From the NCBI GenBank assembly GCA_964567485.1, contig CAZMMX010000005.1:60212-124211 (forward strand): a stretch of DNA of 64,000 nt, in the 5' to 3' direction. Under the pieces are notes generated by a model that did not search any database, had not been told where the DNA came from, and was given only the letters and a program-made list of their open reading frames with translations. Each line of letters begins with the position of its first letter. Position 1 is the stretch's first letter. Both the position numbers and the translations under genes were made by a program. Source of the DNA: UBA1413 sp964567485 (GTDB lineage Bacteria; Bacteroidota; Bacteroidia; Bacteroidales; Prolixibacteraceae). This document shows positions 8,342-16,970 of the stretch, piece by piece.

Positions 8342-10147
8342 ATGAACATTGCTGATTACGGGATTATTGGCAACTGCCGGAGCAGTGCCCTGGTCTCCCG
8401 CCACGGATCCATTGACTGGTGCTGTTTGCCCGATTTCGACAGCCCCTCTGTTTTTGCCCGCTTGCTCGATGATGACAAGGGTGGTTCTTTTGACATCCAT
8501 GCAAAAGGAGAATATACCATTACGCAAAAATACATTGACCATACAAATATCCTGAAGACCACCTTCACCGCGGAAGAGGCGGCCTTTGAAATCATCGACT
8601 TCATGCCCATTTACCGGACCGATGTGGATCATTATTACAATGCCCCGGAAATATACCGCATCATCAGGGTCCTTAAAGGAACCCCGGTCATCAGGGCCGG
8701 TTATTCCCCCATGCTCAACTATGCCCGGCCAACCAGGGGATTCATCGAAAATAACGCCCTGAAACATGTCACCACCGATGGAAGGTATGAGTCGGTTTAC
8801 CTGTACTGTGACCTCGACCTGGAAGTCATCCTCGGGAATCACTATATAGAGATAAGCGGGAATCACTTTTTTTGCATCACCTATAACCAGAAACTCATTA
8901 AAACGGATTACACCCGGGCATACCTGGAATACCAGCGCACCAAGGTATACTGGATGAACTGGTCGAACCGGACACTGGTTTTACCGAAATACCGGAACGA
9001 GATCCTCCGCAGCGCCCTTGTCCTGAAACTGCTCACCTACGAAAAAACAGGAGCTATTGTGGCTGCCCCTACGACCTCCCTTCCCGAGGCCATCGGCGAA
9101 ATCCGCAACTGGGATTACCGCTTTTGCTGGATCCGGGATTCTTCCATGGTCATCAAAACCTTTTTACAAATCGGCCATTCCAACTCTGCACGGAAATTCC
9201 AGAAATTTATCCTCAATGTCAGCAACGGTAAACAGGAAGAGATCCAGATCATGTATGGGATCCATGGAGAAAAGGATCTGCCTGAAATTGAGCTGGAACA
9301 CCTGAAAGGGTACCATCATTCTCCCCCCGTGCGAATCGGCAACGGAGCTTTCAACCAAAAACAGAATGATATTTATGGCGTACTGATCGATGCCATTTTT
9401 GTCTCCTTGCAGAAATTTCCCTCAACCCTCGACACCTCGGAAGAGTTGTGGACTTTCGTAAGGGGTATTTTGTCGGTTGTCGGGAAGAACTGGCAGAAAC
9501 CCGACAAGGGTATTTGGGAAATGAGAGGCCCCGACCGCCATTTTGTCTACTCCAAGCTGATGTCGTGGGTAGCCTTTGACCGGGGCGTTAAAATTGCAGA
9601 GATGTTCGGCAAAGATTATTATTCCGGAATTTGGCAAAACCTGGCTGACAACATCAGGGCCGACATCTATGCCAACGGCTGGGAGGAAGAAACAGGGGCT
9701 TTTGTTCAGTATTACGGATCAAAGGAGCTCGACGCCTCCAACCTGCTGATGGAAGAGTTCGGATTTATTGACGCCGATGACCCCCGTTACATTTCCACCG
9801 TCCTTAAAACCAGAGAGCGCCTGGTCAAAAATGGTTTGGTTTTCAGATATATGCATGAAGATGATTTTGGAAAACCGACCGGCTCCTTTATCCTTTGCAA
9901 CTTCTGGCTGATAAACAGCCTTTATAAAATTGGATATCCCGAAGAGGCACGGCAGTTGTTTGAAAAAGTAGTGGGTGCATCCAATCACCTCCGGCTCCTC
10001 AGCGAACATGTGGAAACAGATACGGGTGAACTCCTCGGCAATTTTCCCCAGGCTTACTCCCACCTGGGACTTATTCAGTCAGCCCTGTTGCTGAATGGCA
10101 AGGAGATGTCGTTCGACAACACTATTTTCAGGTATATCAAACCCTGA
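8342..10147 (+). CDS. Glycoside hydrolase family 15 protein (glucoamylase/trehalase type)
   Basis: A 601-residue GH15 enzyme with no signal peptide, so cytoplasmic. The N-terminus (ADYGIIGNCRSSALVSRHGSIDWCC...) is the standard beta-sandwich opening of this family; the (alpha/alpha)6 barrel includes IRNWDYRFCWIRDSSM, and IWEMRGPDRHFVYSKLMSW near residue 390 carries the probable general acid Glu. GH15 includes glucoamylases, glucodextranases and the actinobacterial trehalases. Because it is 4 bases downstream of the trehalose synthase/phosphatase, a role in hydrolysing trehalose or a related alpha-glucoside is likely; specificity cannot be read from sequence. The transcript ends at the perfect hairpin at 10194-10226. 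Confidence 0.92.
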   Translation: MNIADYGIIGNCRSSALVSRHGSIDWCCLPDFDSPSVFARLLDDDKGGSFDIHAKGEYTITQKYIDHTNILKTTFTAEEAAFEIIDFMPIYRTDVDHYYNAPEIYRIIRVLKGTPVIRAGYSPMLNYARPTRGFIENNALKHVTTDGRYESVYLYCDLDLEVILGNHYIEISGNHFFCITYNQKLIKTDYTRAYLEYQRTKVYWMNWSNRTLVLPKYRNEILRSALVLKLLTYEKTGAIVAAPTTSLPEAIGEIRNWDYRFCWIRDSSMVIKTFLQIGHSNSARKFQKFILNVSNGKQEEIQIMYGIHGEKDLPEIELEHLKGYHHSPPVRIGNGAFNQKQNDIYGVLIDAIFVSLQKFPSTLDTSEELWTFVRGILSVVGKNWQKPDKGIWEMRGPDRHFVYSKLMSWVAFDRGVKIAEMFGKDYYSGIWQNLADNIRADIYANGWEEETGAFVQYYGSKELDASNLLMEEFGFIDADDPRYISTVLKTRERLVKNGLVFRYMHEDDFGKPTGSFILCNFWLINSLYKIGYPEEARQLFEKVVGASNHLRLLSEHVETDTGELLGNFPQAYSHLGLIQSALLLNGKEMSFDNTIFRYIKP

Positions 10148-10193
10148 TAAAAAATAAACATAATATCGCCACAGAGTAAGGATGGGTATCATC

Positions 10194-10230
10194 AAAATAG
10201 GCGCTGTGATAAACAGCGCCTATTTTCTTT
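10194..10230. terminator. Bidirectional rho-independent terminator
   Basis: A perfect 14-bp inverted repeat (AAAATAGGCGCTGT, loop GATAA, ACAGCGCCTATTTT), flanked by A and T tracts so it can work on both strands. It lies between the GH15 gene on the plus strand and tRNA-Arg on the minus strand and would end both transcripts. Confidence 0.9.
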
Positions 10231-10236
10231 CCTGTG

Positions 10237-10308
10237 TAGCCTCACCGGGAATCGAACCTGGATTTACGGTTTAGGAAACCGCCGTTCTATCCGTTGAACT
10301 ATGAGGCC
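10237..10308 (-). tRNA. tRNA-Arg (anticodon CCT)
   Basis: Read on the minus strand, a 72-base cloverleaf: acceptor GGCCTCA pairing with TGAGGCT (first pair G-U), D stem GTTC/GAAC, anticodon stem GCGGT/ACCGT around the loop TTCCTAA (anticodon CCT), four-base variable region, T loop TTCGATT, discriminator A. The T stem CCAGG/CCCGG has one A-C mismatch. It decodes AGG. The CCA end is not encoded. Confidence 0.95.
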
Positions 10309-10415
10309 CTGTTTTGCAGTGCAAAATGCGGGGCAAAAATAGGAAATTAAGGGTTAGCCTCCAATACTCCGGTAAAATATTTCTAAGGGCCTGCCCTCGG
10401 GGCCGGTTTACGGCA

Positions 10416-10447
10416 AGCCGCCCTGCCTGATACCAGGCAGGGCGGCT
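10416..10447 (-). terminator. Perfect 14-bp hairpin downstream of the Spy-like gene
   Basis: AGCCGCCCTGCCTG, loop ATAC, CAGGCAGGGCGGCT: a strong GC-rich stem 31 bases past the stop of the gene at 10478-10924. No T tract follows on the minus strand, so it may act as an mRNA 3'-stabilising hairpin or an imperfect terminator. Confidence 0.55.
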
Positions 10448-10477
10448 GAACAGAATGGGTTCCCCAGCGTTCAGGGA

Positions 10478-10924
10478 TTACCAGCGTCCACGGCCACCAC
10501 GACCGCCCTGTCCGCCCTGTCCGCCCTGGAATCCATTTCCACGGCCTCCGCCACCCCTGCGGGCATAGTTACCCTGCCCCTGACGTGACTGGATATTGTC
10601 AAAAACCACCTTCTGCTCTTCATTGAGCAAATTACGCACCCTGTCACGGTGGGCTTTCACCTTTTCATCCACGGCCGCCTGATAGGCATCTCTGGTGGTG
10701 TAATTTCCTGACTTTCTCCGGTCAGCACGCATGGCATCCATGTCACTGCGGTGACTCTTCTCCAGGGCGGTAATCTCCGTTTTCTGCTTTTCGGTCAATC
10801 CGGGAATGCCCTCACAACAGAAATAGTTCCCCGCCCGGTTGCCCCTTTGGGCATAGGCACTTCCGCTCACCATCATGATGAGGGCCATCAACAAACCTGT
10901 GATAATCCATTTCTTTGTTTTCAT
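10478..10924 (-). CDS. Spy/CpxP-like periplasmic protein with Gly/Arg-rich tail
   Basis: A 148-residue exported protein. A signal peptide (MKTKKWIITGLLMALIMMVSG, cleavage after the AYA of GSAYAQRG) precedes a helical region with two LTxxQ-like motifs, GLTEKQKTEITAL and LLNEEQKVVFDNI, the repeated signature of the Spy/CpxP fold. The last 35 residues are almost entirely Gly, Arg and Gln (repeats of GGQGG and GRGG), low-complexity sequence that could bind anionic surfaces or metal; this is unexplained. A start two codons upstream (10930) is also possible. It is the last gene of the sigma/anti-sigma cluster. Family members act as periplasmic chaperones or stress/metal sensors. Confidence 0.75.
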   Translation of the reverse strand: MKTKKWIITGLLMALIMMVSGSAYAQRGNRAGNYFCCEGIPGLTEKQKTEITALEKSHRSDMDAMRADRRKSGNYTTRDAYQAAVDEKVKAHRDRVRNLLNEEQKVVFDNIQSRQGQGNYARRGGGGRGNGFQGGQGGQGGRGGRGRW

Positions 10925-10983
10925 GATCAAATATTTAATGATTAATGTGTAATTGTTGTTTTAAGAACGGTTTTTAAAATCTT

Positions 10984-11532
10984 TCACTTCTCTGTCGATT
11001 TTGGGGCATTTTCCCATCCCCTTCCTCTGCGGCGGCCTCTTTCGGCCGGAGCCGGCTCCTCCGTCTGCACCATTTTCAGGAAGATCCCGTCGAGTTTCTC
11101 CTTTTGTTCGGGGGTGCAGTTTTCCCTCATGGAGAGGTAGTAGCCGACGGTGAGGTTTTTCAGTTCTTCATGCTTCCGGCCGATTTCACGGCTGATGTGA
11201 TGAAGGAGAGCGCTATCGGGGGTGGCACTGGTCATCAGGGTGACCATCTCCAGCCTGAGAGCCTCCAGGTCACGGGCCAGGCGATGGCTATTCCGGTTGT
11301 ATTCCCTGGTGGCCTCCCTGAAGCGAACCATCTGTTCTGGGCCGAGGTCCAGCTGGTCACGGAACCATCGGGCCCCCTGTTCTTCTCCGGAAACAGTAGC
11401 CTCACTGACCCCTGTTTCTGCCGGATGGCTACTGCGCGTGTGGTATAACAGCGACCCGATAGTCGCCAGGTTCATGGCAAAAAGGATGATTACCAACCAC
11501 ACCAAAATTCTGTTTCTTTTCTCTGTTTGCAT
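10984..11532 (-). CDS. Membrane-anchored Spy/CpxP-like stress sensor
   Basis: A 182-residue protein with an uncleaved N-terminal membrane anchor (LVWLVIILFAMNLATIGSLLY, about residues 10-30) and a periplasmic helical domain. LGPEQMVRFREATREYN and CTPEQKEKLDGIFLKM are the two LTxxQ-type motifs of the heavy-metal-resistance/CpxP family. The tail is Arg/Gly-rich (ERGRRRGRGWEN). It starts 7 bases after the anti-sigma stop, so it belongs to the sigma factor operon and probably feeds periplasmic status into, or is the main output of, that sigma factor. Family placement is by motif only. Confidence 0.72.
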   Translation of the reverse strand: MQTEKRNRILVWLVIILFAMNLATIGSLLYHTRSSHPAETGVSEATVSGEEQGARWFRDQLDLGPEQMVRFREATREYNRNSHRLARDLEALRLEMVTLMTSATPDSALLHHISREIGRKHEELKNLTVGYYLSMRENCTPEQKEKLDGIFLKMVQTEEPAPAERGRRRGRGWENAPKSTEK

Positions 11533-11539
11533 AGTATTA

Positions 11540-11962
11540 TCAATCCATCAGGAAATTTTCCAGAGGTTCCGTATTCATTTCATTCAGCCAGGGAATCACC
11601 TGTTCGGCGATAATCTGCCGGTCTCCCCCCTTTTCCGGAAGGCTGCCCAGGCGGACCCCGCCGTAAATCCCCAATAGCAGGAGCAGGGAAAAAAGGGCAG
11701 GTTGCAGGATCACCCTCCATCCTGAGGTGATCTCAGTATCCTTTTCACGATCGATGCGGGCTTTCACCCGGGTGTAAAACCAGGGATCGGGCTCCGTCAT
11801 GGCCTCATCGCCAGCCAATGCCAGGGTATCACGAAGAACCTCCAGAAACTCCCGGCAATCGCGGCATACCGCCAGGTGCTCCTCCACCCCTTTCCACTGC
11901 TCTCCAACCGAAGATCCCTCCAGGTAAGCGATCAGATCCTTATGGCACTCTTTGCATTTCAT
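11540..11962 (-). CDS. Anti-sigma factor with zinc-finger (zf-HC2) domain
   Basis: A 140-residue single-pass inner-membrane protein. The N-terminal cytoplasmic part has the zinc-binding pattern of anti-sigma factors: MKCKECHKDL and then EEHLAVCRDCREFLE (His-x3-Cys-x2-Cys). A transmembrane segment (LQPALFSLLLLLGIYGGV, about residues 88-105) leads to a short periplasmic tail. It is the second gene after the ECF sigma factor and would bind that sigma factor until released. The first part of the zinc site has extra Cys residues (CKECHKD). Confidence 0.87.
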   Translation of the reverse strand: MKCKECHKDLIAYLEGSSVGEQWKGVEEHLAVCRDCREFLEVLRDTLALAGDEAMTEPDPWFYTRVKARIDREKDTEITSGWRVILQPALFSLLLLLGIYGGVRLGSLPEKGGDRQIIAEQVIPWLNEMNTEPLENFLMD

Positions 11963-12010
11963 TTTGCATTACTTTAATGGTTTGACACATTCATTTTCCA
12001 AAACCTTCGC

Positions 12011-12586
12011 TCAAAGGCACCCCTTTTTGTAACAAGCCCACAGTTTCTTCTGAAGGTTCATGCGGGCACGCTGAAGCAAGGACTCCACCCCGGGGACGGT
12101 AGTTTCCATGATTTCCGCCACCTCCCGGGTGGAAAAACCCTCGATCCTGCTGAGAATAAAAGCCTTCTTTTGGTTTTCGGGGAGAGCATCAATGGCTTCA
12201 TGAAGACGCTGCTTCCTCTGCTTCTCCTCCAGTTTTGCAGAAGGCAGGGAAGCAGTGGTTCCTGCGCCCTCCGCCTCCTGCAGAGTACCTGCCAGTTTTT
12301 CAAGAGGCAGAAGCCATTTGTGGCGTTGTTTGCTGCGCACATGGTTCAGAGACTTATTCACGGCAATGCGATAAATCCAGGTAAAAAGCTTTGCGTCGGC
12401 GCGGAAACGCCCCACCGACCGGTAAACCTCCACAAAGACTTCCTGGGCAATATCCTCGGCATCCTCCCTGTCGCGAACGATCTCACGACAAATGGATCTC
12501 ACCCTCACCTGGCTGGATTCCACCAACTCCCGGAAGACCTTTTCATCCCCTTTTCTTAATAATGCTATAATCTCCTCTTCCTTCAT
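12011..12586 (-). CDS. ECF-family RNA polymerase sigma factor
   Basis: A 191-residue sigma-70 family ECF factor. Region 2 is seen in REDAEDIAQEVFVEVYRSV and FTWIYRIAVNKSLNHVRSK; region 4 in LPENQKKAFILSRIEGFST followed by the helix-turn-helix REVAEIMETTVPGVESLLQRAR. I chose the ATG at 12586 (MKEEEIIALLRKGDEKVF) because family alignments begin there; in-frame ATGs at 12616 and 12679 would add 10 or 31 residues with no recognisable content. It is the first gene of a four-gene operon with its anti-sigma and two Spy-like proteins, so it likely controls an envelope or metal stress response and probably its own operon. It is divergent from mutA. Confidence 0.92.
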   Translation of the reverse strand: MKEEEIIALLRKGDEKVFRELVESSQVRVRSICREIVRDREDAEDIAQEVFVEVYRSVGRFRADAKLFTWIYRIAVNKSLNHVRSKQRHKWLLPLEKLAGTLQEAEGAGTTASLPSAKLEEKQRKQRLHEAIDALPENQKKAFILSRIEGFSTREVAEIMETTVPGVESLLQRARMNLQKKLWACYKKGCL

Positions 12587-12735
12587 TCCCCGGATTAGGT
12601 CACGTAAATTACGCATAAGACACGGCAAACCGAAAAAACCAGCGGAAAAAATTTCACGGCCAATTTCGGACTCCTCCATATATTACCAATGGATTAAAAA
12701 GCCGGGAGAAAACAAACTTTCACATGGGAAAAGGT

Positions 12736-12743
12736 TATTTTTG
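12736..12743 (+). promoter_or_regulatory. Putative -7 promoter box for mutA-mutB
   Basis: TATTTTTG, an exact TAnnTTTG match 25 bases upstream of the chosen mutA start. It places the transcription start near 12750, downstream of the more 5' ATG at 12724, and so supports the start at 12769. No convincing -33 element. Confidence 0.4.
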
Positions 12744-12768
12744 TGGCCTGAACTTCAATAAAACAGAT

Positions 12769-14643
12769 ATGACATTAACTAATGAGAGACTTTTCTCCGA
12801 TTTTCCGGAAGTGTCCACCCAACAGTGGGAGGAGAAAATAACTGCCGACCTGAAGGGAAAAGACTATGAAAAAGCTCTGGTATGGCGCACCAACGAAGGT
12901 TTTTCCGTAAAACCTTATTACCGTGCCGAAGATCTGGAGGGACTTTCTTTTTCGAATGCCCTTCCCGGAGAATTTCCCTACACCAGGGGAAATGAGACCA
13001 TGAACAGCTGGCTGATCAGACAGGACATTGTGGTCACCGACTTTGCAGAAGCCAATAAAAAAGCCCTGGAGATCCTGGGAAAGGGAGTCAATTCCCTGGG
13101 ATTCATCTTTGACTGTTCGGCAAGACCGGCAATTGAAGATCTCAGGATTTTGCTGAAGGATATCTGTCTGGAAGCTGCGGAGGTCAATTTTGTTTGTTCC
13201 TGCAGGAATTGTGATGTGACGGAAGCCTTTGCCGGACTGGTAAGTCAGGGGCCCTGGAGGGTCACGGAAGTCAAAGCCTCCGCCAATAATGATCCTCTTG
13301 GAGTACTGATGCTCAAGGGGCGCTTTGAAGAAGGCGGCGAAGAGGAGACCTTTGGCCGGTTGGCCAGTCTGGTCAGAACAGGTGGTTCCCTTCCGCAGTT
13401 TCGCACCGTGGGGGTAAACGGCAAATTTTTCGGGAATAGTGGTTCTTCCATCGTGCAGGAGTTGGCTTATTCCCTCAGCATGGGGGCCGAGTACCTCACA
13501 CGTCTGACTGCCGCAGGCCTGACCGCCGATGAATCCGCCGCTGCCATCAAGTTTAACTTCAGCATCAGCAACAGCTATTTCATGGAGGTCGCCAGGCTGA
13601 GAGCCGGAAGATACCTATGGGCCCAAATGGTCAAGGCCTTCGGGGCCACCGACCCCCAAAACATGAAGATGATCGTCCACAGCGAAACGGGAATGTTCAA
13701 CAAAACCGTTTATGACCCTTATGTCAACCTGCTGCGCACCCAAACCGAAGCCATGTCGGCAGCCCTCGGGGGTGCCCACTCCATCACCGTGCTTCCCTTT
13801 GACGGCCTCTTCAGGAACCCCTCCGATTTTTCGGAAAGGATCGCCCGGAACCAGCAGATTCTCCTCAAGGAAGAGTCCTACATCGACAAGGTGACCGACG
13901 CTGCCGGAGGCTCTTATTATATAGAAAACCTCACCGCCGCCATCATTGACCAGGCCTGGAAACTGTTCCTGGAAACCGAAAGTAAGGGAGGCTTCCTGGC
14001 CGCCCTGCGCGAAGGATTCATTCAGAAGCACATCAGGGAGACAGCCGCCCGCAGGGACCAGAATATCGCCCTGAGGCGTGAAAACCTCCTGGGAACCAAC
14101 CAATTCCCCAACTTCTCAGAAACCATCAAAGAAGAACTCGGCTCTCCGGTATTTCAGCCTGTTGACTTCACCCTGGAGAATCCTGAGGTGGAGACCCTGA
14201 AGCCATACCGTGCCGGTCAGAGCTTTGAAACGCTCCGTTACAAAACCGACAGATATACACTCAGCCACAAGCGTCCTTCGGCCTTTATGATGACCATGGG
14301 AAACCTGGCCATGCGTAAGGCACGGGCACAGTTCAGCTGTAACTTCTTCGCCGTTGGCGGCTTCGAAGTGATCGACAACAACGGTTTTTCCACCCCGGAA
14401 GAAGGTTTGGCCTCTGCACGCCAGGCAGGTTCGAAAATCATCGTCCTCTGCAGTTCCGATGAGGAATATGCTGAAATCGTCCCCACTCTGGTGCCCCTGC
14501 TGAAACCTGAGGAGATCCTGGTAATCGCCGGCAATCCCGCCTGCCGGGCCGACCTGGAAGCCCTGGGAATCCACCGGTTCATCCATGTCAGGTCCAACCT
14601 GCTCGAAGAGCTGAAGAATTACCAGAAATCACTGAACATTTAA
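12769..14643 (+). CDS. mutA: Methylmalonyl-CoA mutase small (alpha-like, MutA) subunit
   Basis: A 624-residue non-catalytic subunit of the heterodimeric adenosylcobalamin-dependent mutase that interconverts methylmalonyl-CoA and succinyl-CoA. It has the TIM-barrel of the family (VKPYYRAEDLEGL, GSSIVQELAYSLSMGAEYL, GGAHSITVLPFDGLFRNPSDFS) and a C-terminal B12-type fold (NFFAVGGFEVIDNNGF) in which the cobalt-ligand motif DxHxxG is absent, as expected for MutA. I chose ATG 12769 (MTLTNERLFSDFPEVS); an in-frame ATG at 12724 lies upstream of the likely transcription start. mutB follows by 34 bases. In Bacteroidota this pair serves propionate/succinate metabolism. Confidence 0.95.
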   Translation: MTLTNERLFSDFPEVSTQQWEEKITADLKGKDYEKALVWRTNEGFSVKPYYRAEDLEGLSFSNALPGEFPYTRGNETMNSWLIRQDIVVTDFAEANKKALEILGKGVNSLGFIFDCSARPAIEDLRILLKDICLEAAEVNFVCSCRNCDVTEAFAGLVSQGPWRVTEVKASANNDPLGVLMLKGRFEEGGEEETFGRLASLVRTGGSLPQFRTVGVNGKFFGNSGSSIVQELAYSLSMGAEYLTRLTAAGLTADESAAAIKFNFSISNSYFMEVARLRAGRYLWAQMVKAFGATDPQNMKMIVHSETGMFNKTVYDPYVNLLRTQTEAMSAALGGAHSITVLPFDGLFRNPSDFSERIARNQQILLKEESYIDKVTDAAGGSYYIENLTAAIIDQAWKLFLETESKGGFLAALREGFIQKHIRETAARRDQNIALRRENLLGTNQFPNFSETIKEELGSPVFQPVDFTLENPEVETLKPYRAGQSFETLRYKTDRYTLSHKRPSAFMMTMGNLAMRKARAQFSCNFFAVGGFEVIDNNGFSTPEEGLASARQAGSKIIVLCSSDEEYAEIVPTLVPLLKPEEILVIAGNPACRADLEALGIHRFIHVRSNLLEELKNYQKSLNI

Positions 14644-14677
14644 CCCAGGGCGCTGATTGCCGTAAAACTGAAATGAT

Positions 14678-16813
14678 ATGAGACCCGATTTTAAAAATTT
14701 GGATATACGAAATAGCAGTGCCGGGAAGACGACAGCTGCTGCCGGCAGCCACTCCTGGATGACCCCTGAGTTGATTCCCGTGAAACCGGTCTACACCAGT
14801 GAAGACCTCGAAAAAATGGAACACCTCCACTATGCTGCCGGACTACCGCCCTACCTGCGGGGGCCCTATTCCACCATGTATGTGATGCAGCCGTGGACCA
14901 TCAGGCAGTATGCCGGGTTTTCCACCGCCGAAGAGTCAAATGCCTTCTACCGGCGGAACCTGGCAGCAGGCCAGAAAGGCCTTTCCGTGGCCTTTGACCT
15001 GGCAACCCACAGGGGCTACGACTCAGACCACCCCAGGGTCGTCGGTGATGTGGGCAAAGCTGGTGTGGCCATCGACTCCATCCTCGACATGAAGATCCTC
15101 TTCGACCAGATCCCGCTCGACAAAATGTCGGTATCGATGACCATGAACGGCGCCGTTCTCCCGGTCCTGGCCTTTTATATTGTCACCGCACTGGAACAGG
15201 GTGCCACCATGGAGCAACTCTCCGGGACGATCCAAAACGATATCCTCAAGGAGTTTATGGTACGGAATACCTACATCTACCCGCCGGAATTCTCGATGCG
15301 CATCATCGCCGATATCTTTGAGTTCACCTCTCAGCATATGCCCAAGTTCAACTCTATCTCGATTTCGGGATACCATATGCAGGAGGCTGGGGCTACCGCC
15401 GACATAGAAATGGCTTATACCCTGGCCGACGGACTGGAATATCTCCGCACGGGAGTGAAGGCAGGCCTCGATATCGACGCTTTTGCTCCACGGCTCTCCT
15501 TTTTCTGGGCCGTGGGCATGAACCACTTTATGGAGATCGCCAAAATGAGGGCTGCCCGCATGATATGGGCCAAGCTGGTCAAACAGTTCAACCCCAAAAA
15601 CCCGAAATCACTGATCCTGCGCACCCACTCACAAACCTCAGGATGGTCGCTGACCGAGCAGGATCCTTTCAACAATGTGGGACGCACGGCCGTTGAAGCC
15701 ATGGCGGCAGCCCTGGGGCATACCCAGAGCCTTCACACCAACGCCCTCGACGAAGCCATCGCCCTGCCCACCGACTTCTCGGCACGTATCGCCCGTAACA
15801 CGCAGATTTACATCCAACAGGAGAGCGAAATATGCCGGAGCGTGGATCCCTGGGCTGGCTCCTACTACGTGGAGAACCTCACCCATGAGATTGCCCGCAA
15901 AGCCTGGGCCCTTATTGAAGAAGTGGAGAAACTGGGGGGCATGTCAAAAGCTGTAGAGACCGGCATTCCGAAAATGCGCATCGAAGAGGCGGCAGCACGC
16001 ACCCAGGGAAAAATCGACAGTGGCACCCAAATCATCGTGGGGGTCAACAAATACCGGCTGGAGAAGGAAGACCCCATCGACATCCTGGAAATCGACAATA
16101 CCGCGGTGCGCCTGTCCCAGATCGAAAGACTCAATAAGCTCAGGGCTGAACGGAACGAGGCGGAAGTTCAGGCCTCCCTGGAAGCCCTCACCCACTGTGC
16201 CGCCACCGGCGAGGGAAACCTCCTGGAACGGGCCATCGATGCGGCCAGAAAACGGGCATCGCTGGGGGAGATCTCCGACGCTTGTGAAAAAGTGGCCGGT
16301 CGTTACAAAGCTGTCATCAGAACCATTGAAGGAGTGTATAAATCAGAAGCCAACAACAAATCGGAATTCCAGGAAGCCCTGGAACTCGCCCGGAAATTTG
16401 CCGAACTGGAAGGGCGTCAGCCCCGCATTATGATTGCCAAAATGGGACAGGACGGCCACGACCGCGGTGCCAAAGTGGTGGCCACCGGTTATGCCGACCT
16501 GGGCTTCGACGTCGATATGGGACCCCTCTTCCAAACCCCGGAAGAAGCCGCCAAACAAGCCGTCGAAAATGACGTCCACGTTTTGGGAGTCTCTAGCCTG
16601 GCCGCCGGCCATAAAACCCTGGTGCCAGCAGTGATCGAAGAACTCAAAAAACTGGGCCGCGAAGACATCATGGTCATCGTTGGCGGTGTCATCCCTTCCC
16701 AGGATTACCAGTACCTCTACGATGCAGGCGCTGTAGCCATCTTCGGCCCCGGCACCAGCGTCGCCGCAGCCGGAAAAAAGATCCTTGAAATCCTGCTGGC
16801 CATGCATGGTTAA
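14678..16813 (+). CDS. mutB: Methylmalonyl-CoA mutase large, catalytic (MutB) subunit
   Basis: The 711-residue catalytic subunit. The N-terminal barrel binds substrate (RGPYSTMYVMQPWTIRQYAGF is family-typical) and the C-terminal domain binds cobalamin: MGQDGHDRGAKVVATGYAD near residue 590 contains the DxHxxG motif whose His ligates cobalt, followed by GVSSLAAGH and the GGVIPSQDY loop. All are intact. It is co-transcribed with mutA and ended by the terminator at 16843-16880. No epimerase, MeaB-like chaperone or cobalamin riboswitch is in the window. Confidence 0.97.
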   Translation: MRPDFKNLDIRNSSAGKTTAAAGSHSWMTPELIPVKPVYTSEDLEKMEHLHYAAGLPPYLRGPYSTMYVMQPWTIRQYAGFSTAEESNAFYRRNLAAGQKGLSVAFDLATHRGYDSDHPRVVGDVGKAGVAIDSILDMKILFDQIPLDKMSVSMTMNGAVLPVLAFYIVTALEQGATMEQLSGTIQNDILKEFMVRNTYIYPPEFSMRIIADIFEFTSQHMPKFNSISISGYHMQEAGATADIEMAYTLADGLEYLRTGVKAGLDIDAFAPRLSFFWAVGMNHFMEIAKMRAARMIWAKLVKQFNPKNPKSLILRTHSQTSGWSLTEQDPFNNVGRTAVEAMAAALGHTQSLHTNALDEAIALPTDFSARIARNTQIYIQQESEICRSVDPWAGSYYVENLTHEIARKAWALIEEVEKLGGMSKAVETGIPKMRIEEAAARTQGKIDSGTQIIVGVNKYRLEKEDPIDILEIDNTAVRLSQIERLNKLRAERNEAEVQASLEALTHCAATGEGNLLERAIDAARKRASLGEISDACEKVAGRYKAVIRTIEGVYKSEANNKSEFQEALELARKFAELEGRQPRIMIAKMGQDGHDRGAKVVATGYADLGFDVDMGPLFQTPEEAAKQAVENDVHVLGVSSLAAGHKTLVPAVIEELKKLGREDIMVIVGGVIPSQDYQYLYDAGAVAIFGPGTSVAAAGKKILEILLAMHG

Positions 16814-16842
16814 TCGCTAAATGGTTAATCGCCTAAAAATAT

Positions 16843-16880
16843 AAAGTGGCTGTCTGATATGGACAGCCACTTTTATTTTA
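16843..16880 (+). terminator. Rho-independent terminator after mutB
   Basis: AAAGTGGCTGTC, loop TGATATG, GACAGCCACTTT, followed by a T-rich tract (TTATTTTA). Twelve-base perfect stem 30 bases after the mutB stop. Confidence 0.92.
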
Positions 16881-16970
16881 ACTCACTTCACACAAAATCC
16901 TTATTTCTGTCGTAACTTTAATTCATATCGCACATATGTCGAAGTAAGTTATGAATTAACTTTAAGGATT

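Noticed and set aside
12643..12768. Possible cobalamin riboswitch upstream of mutA
   Set aside because: The gap is short and lacks the riboswitch's conserved box; the enzyme uses cobalamin but no RNA element is visible.
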